Under the pieces are notes generated by a model. It worked only from the letters and a program-made list of their open reading frames with translations. It ran no database searches and was not told the DNA's origin. A stretch of 64,000 nucleotides of DNA from Avena insularis (taxonomy: Eukaryota > Streptophyta > Magnoliopsida > Poales > Poaceae): positions 113,334,685-113,398,684 of the forward strand of contig CM042694.1 in assembly GCA_023614405.1 (NCBI GenBank), given 5' to 3'. Shown here in pieces: positions 57,181 to 64,000 of this stretch (its first letter is position 1; every line of letters starts with the position of its first letter). A program made the position numbers and the translations under genes.

Positions 57181-60100
57181 CCCAAAACTCTAGGCAATAG
57201 CTCATAAAAACGTCCATAAAGCACTAAAACGATGAGCGTTTGTTCATCACTCTCAAACATGTCTCGGGTCTTATGGTCATTCTAAATCGCTCTCGAACCC
57301 CAAAACTATGGACAATAGCTCATGAAAATGGCCATAAAGCGCAAAAACGGCAAGGTTTTGGTCATAAATATCAAACATCTATTGGGTATTATGGTTGTTC
57401 TAAATCGCCTAGGAATCCCAAAACTATGGGAAATAGCTCATGAAAACAGCCACAAAGCGCGAAAACAATGAGTTTTTGGTCTTAACTCTCAAAGATGTAG
57501 TAGGTCTTAGAGTCATTGTAAATTGCCCTCGAACCCCAAAACTCTAGGCAATAACTCATGAAAACGTCCATAAAACATGAAAACGACGAGTGTTTGGTCA
57601 TAACTCTCAAACATGTATCGGGTCTTACGGTCGTTTCAAATCGCTCACAAACCCCAAAACTGTGGGCAATAGCTCATGAAAACGTCCATAAAGAGCGAAA
57701 ACGATGAGCTTTTGGTTATGAATCTCAAGCATTGTATCGGGTTTTACGCTCATTTTAAATCGCTCTATAACCCTAAAACTATGGTCAATAGCTCATGAAA
57801 ATGGCCATAAAGGGCAAAAAGGGCGAGTTATTGGTCATAAATCTCAAACATGTATTTGGTCTTACGGTCGTTGTAAATCACCCAAGAAGCCTAAAACTAT
57901 GGGCAATAGCTCATGAAAACGGCCATAAAGCGCGAAAACGACGAGTTTTTCGTCATAACTCTCAAACATATATCAGGTCTTACGGTCAGTGTAAATCGCC
58001 CTTGAACCCCAAAATTGTGGGCAATAGCTCATTAAAATGGCCATAAAGCGCAAAAATGACGAGTTTTTGGTCATAAATTTTGAATATGTATCAGTTCTTA
58101 TGGTCATTGTAAATCGCCATCGAACCCCAAAACTATGGGCAATAGCTCCAGAAAACATCCATAAAGAGTGAAAACAACGATTTTTTGGTCATGACTCTCA
58201 AACATTGTATCGGGTTTTACGCTCGTTTTAAATCGCCCTAGAACCTCAAAACTATGGTCAATAGCTCATGAAAATGGCCATAAAGCGCAAAACCTGTGAG
58301 TTTTTGGTCATAACTCTCAAGTATTGTATCGGGTCTTACGCTTGTTGTAAATCGCCAAAGAAGCCCATACCAATGGGCAATAGCTCATGAAAATGGCCAT
58401 AAAGCGCAAAAAGGGAGTGTTTTTGGTCATAAATCTGAAACATATATCAGGTCTTATGTTCGTTGTAAATCGCCCTCAAACCCATAAAATTGTGGGCAAT
58501 AACTCATGAAAACGTCCATAAAGAGCAAAAACGACGAGGTTCTGGTCATGACTCTCAAGCATTGTATTGGGGTTACGCTCATTTTAAATCGCCCTAGAAT
58601 CCCAAAACTATGGTCGATAGCTCATGAAAATGGCCATAAAGCACAAAACATGTGAGTTTTTGGTCATAAATCTTAAACATGTATTGGGTGTTACGGTCAT
58701 TGTAAATCGACAGAGAAGCCCAAAACTATGGGCAATAGCTCATAAAAATAGCCATAAAGCCTGAAAACGACGAATTTTTTGTCATAACTCTCAAACATGT
58801 ATCTAGTCTTAGAGTCGTTTTAAAACTCCCTAGAACATAAAACTATGGGCAATAGCTCATGAACATGGCCATAAAGCGCAAAAACGACGAGTTTTTGGTC
58901 ATAACTCTCAAACATGTATTAGGACTTACGGTCGTTGTAAATCGCCCTCGAACCCCAAAGCTGTGGGTAATAGCTCATGAAAATGGCCATCAAGCGCAAA
59001 AACGGCGAGTTTTTGGTCATGACTCTCAAACATTGTATCGGGTCTTACGCTCGTTTTAAATCGCCCTAGAACCTCAAAACTATGGTCAATAGCTCATGAA
59101 AAGTGCCATAAAGCGCAAAACCTGTGAGTTTTTGGTCATAAAACTTAAACATGTATTAGGTCTTACGGTCGTTCTAAATCACCCAAGAAGCCTAAAACTA
59201 TGGGAAATAGCTCATGAAAGCAGCCATAAAGCGCAAAAACGATGAGTTTTTGGTCATAACTCTCAAACATGTAGTAGGTCTTATGGTCATTGTAAATTGC
59301 TCTCGAACCCCAAAACTCTAGGCAATACCTCATAAAAATGTCCATAAAGCACGAAAACAATGAGCATTTGTTCATAACTCTCAAACATGTCTCGGGTCTT
59401 ATGGTCATTGTAAATCCCCCTCGAACCCCAAAACTATGGACAATAGCTCATGAAAATGGCCATAAAGCGCAAAAACGGCAAGGTTTTGGTCATAAATATC
59501 AAACATCTATTGGGTATTATGGTTGTTCTAAATCACCCAGGAATCCCAAAACTATCGGAAATAGCTCATGAAAACAGCCACAAAGCGCGAAAAGGATGAG
59601 TTTTTGGTCTTAACTCTCAAAGATGTAGTAGGTCTTAGAGTCATTGTAAATTACCCGCGAACCCCAAAACTCTAGGCAATAAGTCATGAAAACGTCCATA
59701 AAACATGAAAACGACGAGTGTTTGCTCATAACTCTCAAACATGTATCGGGTCTTACGGTCGTTTCAAATCGCTCACGAACCCCAATACTGTGGGCAATAG
59801 CTCATGAAAACGTCCATAAAGAGCGAAAACGACGAGTTTTTGGTTATGACTCTCAAGCATTGTGTCGGTTTTACGCTCATTTTAAATCGCTCTATAACCC
59901 CAAAACTATGGTAAATAGCTCATGAAAACGGCCATAAAGGGCAAAAAGGGCGAGTTGTTGGTCATAAATCTCAAACATGTATTTGGTCTTACGGTCGTTC
60001 TAAATCACCCAAGAAGCCTAAAACTATGGGCAATAGCTCATGAAAACGGCCATAAAGCGCGAAAAGGACGAGTTTTTCGTCATAACTCTCAAACATGTAT

Positions 60101-63100
60101 CAGGTCTTACGGTCATTGTAAATCGCCCTCGAACCCCAAAACTGTGGGCAATAGCTCCAGAAAACATCCATAGAGAGCGAAAACAACGATTTTTTGTCAT
60201 GACTCTCAAACATTGTATCGGGTCTTACGCTCGTTTTAAATCGCCCTAGAACCTCAAAACTATGGTCAATAGCTCATGAAAAGTGCCATAAAGCGCAAAA
60301 CCTGTGAGTTTTTGGTCATAAAACTTAAACATGTATTAGGTCTTACGGTCGTTCTAAATCACCCAAGAAGCCTAAAACTATGGGAAATAGCTCATGAAAG
60401 CAGCCATAAAGCGCAAAAACGATGAGTTTTTGGTCATAACTCTCAAACATGTAGTAGGTCTTATGGTCATTGTAAATTGCTCTCGAACCCCAAAACTCTA
60501 GGCAATAGCTCATAAAAACGTCCATCAAGCACGAAAATGATGAGCGTTTGTTCATAACTCTCAAACATGTCTCAGGTCTTATGGTCATTGTAAATCGCCC
60601 TCGAACCCCAAAACTATGTTGCTCATGAAAATGGCCAGAAAGCGCAAAAACGGCAAGGTTTTGGTCATAAATATCAAACATCTATTGGGTATTATGGTTG
60701 TTCTAAATCGCCCAGGAATCCCAAAACTATGGGAAATAGCTCATGAAAACAGCCACAAAGCGCGAAAACAATGAGTTTTTGGTCTTAACTCTCAAAGATG
60801 TAGTAGGTCTTAGAGTCATTGTAAATTGCCCTCGAACCCCAAAACTCTAGGCAATAAGTCATGAAAACATCCATAAAACATGAAAACGACGAGTGTTTGG
60901 TCATAACTCTCAAACATGTATCGGGTCTTACGGTCGTTTCAAATCGCTCGCGAACCCCAAAAATGTGGGCAATAGCTCATGAAAACATCCATAAAGAGCA
61001 AAAATGACGAGTTTTTGGTTATGACTCTCAAGCATTGTATCGGGTTTTACGCTCATTTTAAATCGCTCTATAACCCCAAAACTATGGTCAATAGCTCATG
61101 AAAACGGCCATAAAGGGCAAAAAGGGCGAGTTGTTGGTCATAAATCTCAATCATGTATTTGGTCTTACGGTCGTTCTAAATCACCCAAGAAGCCTAAAAC
61201 TATGGGCAATAGCTCATGAAAACGGCCATAAAGCGCGAAAATGATGAGTTTTTCGTCATAACTCTCAAACATGTATCAGGTCTTACGGTCATTGTAAATC
61301 GCCCTCGAACCCCAAAATTGTGGGCAATAGCTCATTAAAATGGCCATAAAGCGCAAAAACGACGAGTTTTTGGTTATAAATTTCAAATATGTATCAGTTC
61401 TTATGGTCGTTGTAAATCATCAATGAACCTAAAAACTATGGGCAATAGCTCCAGAAAACATCCATAAAGAGCGAAAACAATGATTTTTTGGTCATGACTC
61501 TCAAACATTGTATCGGGTTTTACGCTCGTTTTAAATCGCCCTAGAACCCCAAAACTATGGTCAATAGCTCATGAAAATGGCCATAAAGCGCAAAACCTAC
61601 GAATTTTTGGTCATAACTCTCAAGTATTGTATCGGGTCTTACGCTTGTTGTAAATCGCCAAAGAAGCCGATAAATATGGGCAATAGCTCATGAAAATGGC
61701 CATAAAGCGCAAAAAGGGAGTGTTTTTGGTCATAAATCTCAAACATGTATCGGATCTTATGGTCGTTGTAATTCGCCCTCAAACCAATAAAACTGTGGGC
61801 AATAGCTCATGAAAACGTCCATAAAGAGCAAAAACGATGAGCTTTTGGTCATGACTTTCAAGCATTGTATAGGGGTTACGCTCATTTTAAATCGTCCCTA
61901 GAACCCAAAAACTATGGTCGATAGATCATGAAAATGGCCATAACGCGCAAAACATGCGAGTTTTTGGTCATAAATCTCAAACATGTATTAGGTGTTATGG
62001 TCATTGTAAATCGCCCAAGAAGCCCAAAACTATGGGCAATAGCTCATAAAAATAGCCATAAAGCGCGAAAACGACGAATTTTTTGTCATAACTCTCAAAC
62101 ATGTATCTAGTCTTACGGTCGTTTTAAATCTCCCTAGAACATAAAACTATGGGCAATAGCTCATGAACATGGCGATAAAGCGCGAAAACGACGAGTTTTT
62201 GGTCATAACTCTCAAACATGTATCAGGTCTTACGGTCGTTGTAAATCGCCCTCGAACCGCAAAACTGTGGGCAATAGCTCATGAAAATTGCCATAAAGCG
62301 CAAAAACGGTGAGTTTTTGGATATAAAACTCAAACATGTATTGGGTCTTACGGTCGTTCTAAATCGCCCAAGAAGCCCAAAACTATGGGAAATAGCTCAT
62401 GAAAATAGCCATAACGCGCGAAAACAATGAGTTTTTGGTCATAACTCTCAAACATGTAGTACGTCTTACGGTCATTGTAAATTGCTCTCGAACCCCAAAA
62501 CTCTACGCAGTAGAAAACATCCATAAAGCACGAAAATAACGAGCGTTTGTTCATAACTCTCAAACATGTCTCGGGTCTTATGGTCATTGTAAATCGCCCT
62601 CGAACCCCAAAACTATTGACAAAAGCTCATGAAAATGGCCATAAAGCGCAAAAACGGCAAGGTTTTGGTCATAAATATCAAACATCTATTGGGTATTATG
62701 GTTGTTCTAAATCGCCCAGAAATCCGAAAACTATGGGAAATAGCTCATGAAAACAGCCACAAGGCGCGAAAACAATTAGTTTTTGGTCTGAACTCTCAAA
62801 GATGTAGTAGGTCTTAGAGTCATTGTAAATTGCCCTCGAACCCCAAAACTCTAGGCAATAAGTCATGAAAACGTCCAAAAAACATGAAAACGACGAGTGT
62901 TTAGTCATAACTCTGAAACATGTATCGGGTCTTACGGTCGTTTCAAATCGCTCACGAACACCAAAACTGTGGGCAATAGCTCATGAAAATGTCCATAAAG
63001 AGCGAAAATGACGAGTTTTTGGTTATGACTCTCAAGCATTGTATCGGGTCTTACGCTCGTTTTAAATCGCCCTAGAACTTCAAAACTATGGTCAATAGCT

Positions 63101-64000
63101 CATGAAAATGGCCATAAAGCGCAAAACCTGTGAGTTTTTGGTCATAGCTCTCAAGCATTGTATCGGGGTTATGCTCATTTTAAATCGCCCTAGAACCCCA
63201 AAACTATGGTCGATAGCTCATGAAAATGGCCATATAGCGCAAAACATGTGAGTTTTTGGTCATAAATCTCAAACATGTATTGGGTGTTATGGTCGTTGTA
63301 AATCGCCCTCAAACCCATAAAATTGTGGGTAATAGCTCATGAAAACATCCATAAAGAGCAAAAACGACGAGGTTTTGGTCATGACTCTTAAGCATTGTAT
63401 TGGGGTTATGATCATTTTAAATCGCCCTATAACCCCAAAACTATGGTCGATATCTCATGAAAATGGCCATAAAGCACAAAACATGTGAGTTTTTGGTCAT
63501 AAATCTCAAACATGTATTGGGTGTTACGGTCATTGTAAATCGCCCAAGCAGCCCAAAACTATGGGCAATAGCTCACAAAAATAGCCATAAATTGTGAAAA
63601 CGACAATTTTTTTGTCATAACTCTCAAACATGTATCTAGTCTTACAGTCGTTTTAAATCTCCCTAGAACATAAAACTATGGGTAATAGCTCATGAACATG
63701 GCCATAAAGCGCGAAAACGACTAGTTTTTGGTCATAACTCTCAAACATGTATCTGGTCTTACGTTCGTTGTAAATCGCCTGCGAACCCCAAAGCTGTGGG
63801 CAATAGCTCATGAAAACACCCATAAAGCGCGAAAACGATGAGTTTTTGGTCATAACAATCAAACATGTAGTAGGTCTTACGGTCATTGTAAATTGGCCTC
63901 GAACCCCAAAACTCTAGGCAATAGCTCATGAAAACATCCCTAAAGCACGAAAACGACGAGTGCTTGTTCATAACTCTCAAACATGTATTGGGTCTGATGG
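57181..64000. repeat. 118-bp satellite array, block 5 (runs off the window)
   Basis: About 58 monomers continuing the array after the CACTA element in register. It includes a recent 1.18-kb tandem duplication (59010-61365). The TATCGGGGTTATGCTC fusion at 63156 lies, after subtracting the CACTA insertion, 63 monomer lengths from its match at 43530. No gene. Confidence 0.97.
59010..61365. repeat. Tandem 10-monomer (1180-bp) duplication within the satellite
   Basis: 59061-59327 repeats at 60241-60507 without a visible difference, both opening ACCTCAAAACTATGG and including the unusual AAAAGTGCCATAAAG monomer. The shift is exactly 1180 bp (10 x 118). Before about 59010 the two copies diverge, placing a junction there. 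Copy 2 is 4 bp shorter overall by 61097. Confidence 0.85.

Noticed and set aside
1..64000. CRISPR array or bacterial origin
   Set aside because: The repeats are contiguous 118-bp monomers without unique spacers, and all elements (LTR retrotransposons, CACTA, Helitron) are plant-type.

Overview
The window is plant nuclear DNA with no intact host gene: one large tandem-satellite array cut open by four transposable elements. A grass of the wheat/rye/barley tribe (Triticeae) is the best guess. The reasons are an Angela/BARE-like Copia element with a ~1.7 kb LTR, a Tat-like Gypsy element with an antisense gene, a large CACTA element with TNP2 and Ulp1-like genes, and a 118-bp satellite. From memory, that satellite resembles part of the rye/wheat pSc119.2 (118-120 bp) family.

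Layout: satellite 1-3461; Copia LTR retrotransposon 3462-11699 (TSD ATAAC); satellite 11700-20198; Gypsy LTR retrotransposon 20199-32846 (TSD GAAAT); satellite 32847-39807; Helitron 39808-42128 (minus strand, between A and T); satellite 42129-44991; CACTA transposon 44992-57180 (minus strand, TSD CCC); satellite 57181-64000. Each element has exact ends, and removing it restores a continuous 118-bp monomer. The satellite totals about 28.6 kb, roughly 240 monomers. Monomer variants recur in a fixed order, and large blocks are duplicated, so the array has higher-order structure.

The Copia element is decayed; only integrase, reverse transcriptase and RNase H relics can be read. The Gypsy element keeps a long gag-protease-RT-RNaseH-RNaseH-integrase reading region broken mostly by stop codons. 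On the opposite strand it carries a six-exon gene whose splice sites join in frame to about 881 codons; its first exon resembles the Pfam 'putative gypsy type transposon' domain. The Helitron is short and non-autonomous.

The CACTA element is read right to left: TNP2-type transposase (one frameshift, two stops), a multi-exon gene ending in an Ulp1-like protease domain (several breaks), then a small intact 80-codon ORF joining an RNase H1 N-terminal-like domain to a C-terminal membrane segment. Between the two large genes lie a captured fragment resembling the transit peptide of an mTERF gene, a 104-bp fold-back and a Pol III-like hairpin.

The most unexpected pattern is positional. All four elements entered the satellite within one 18-bp stretch of the 118-bp monomer, and two of them hit the same monomer type within about one base of each other.
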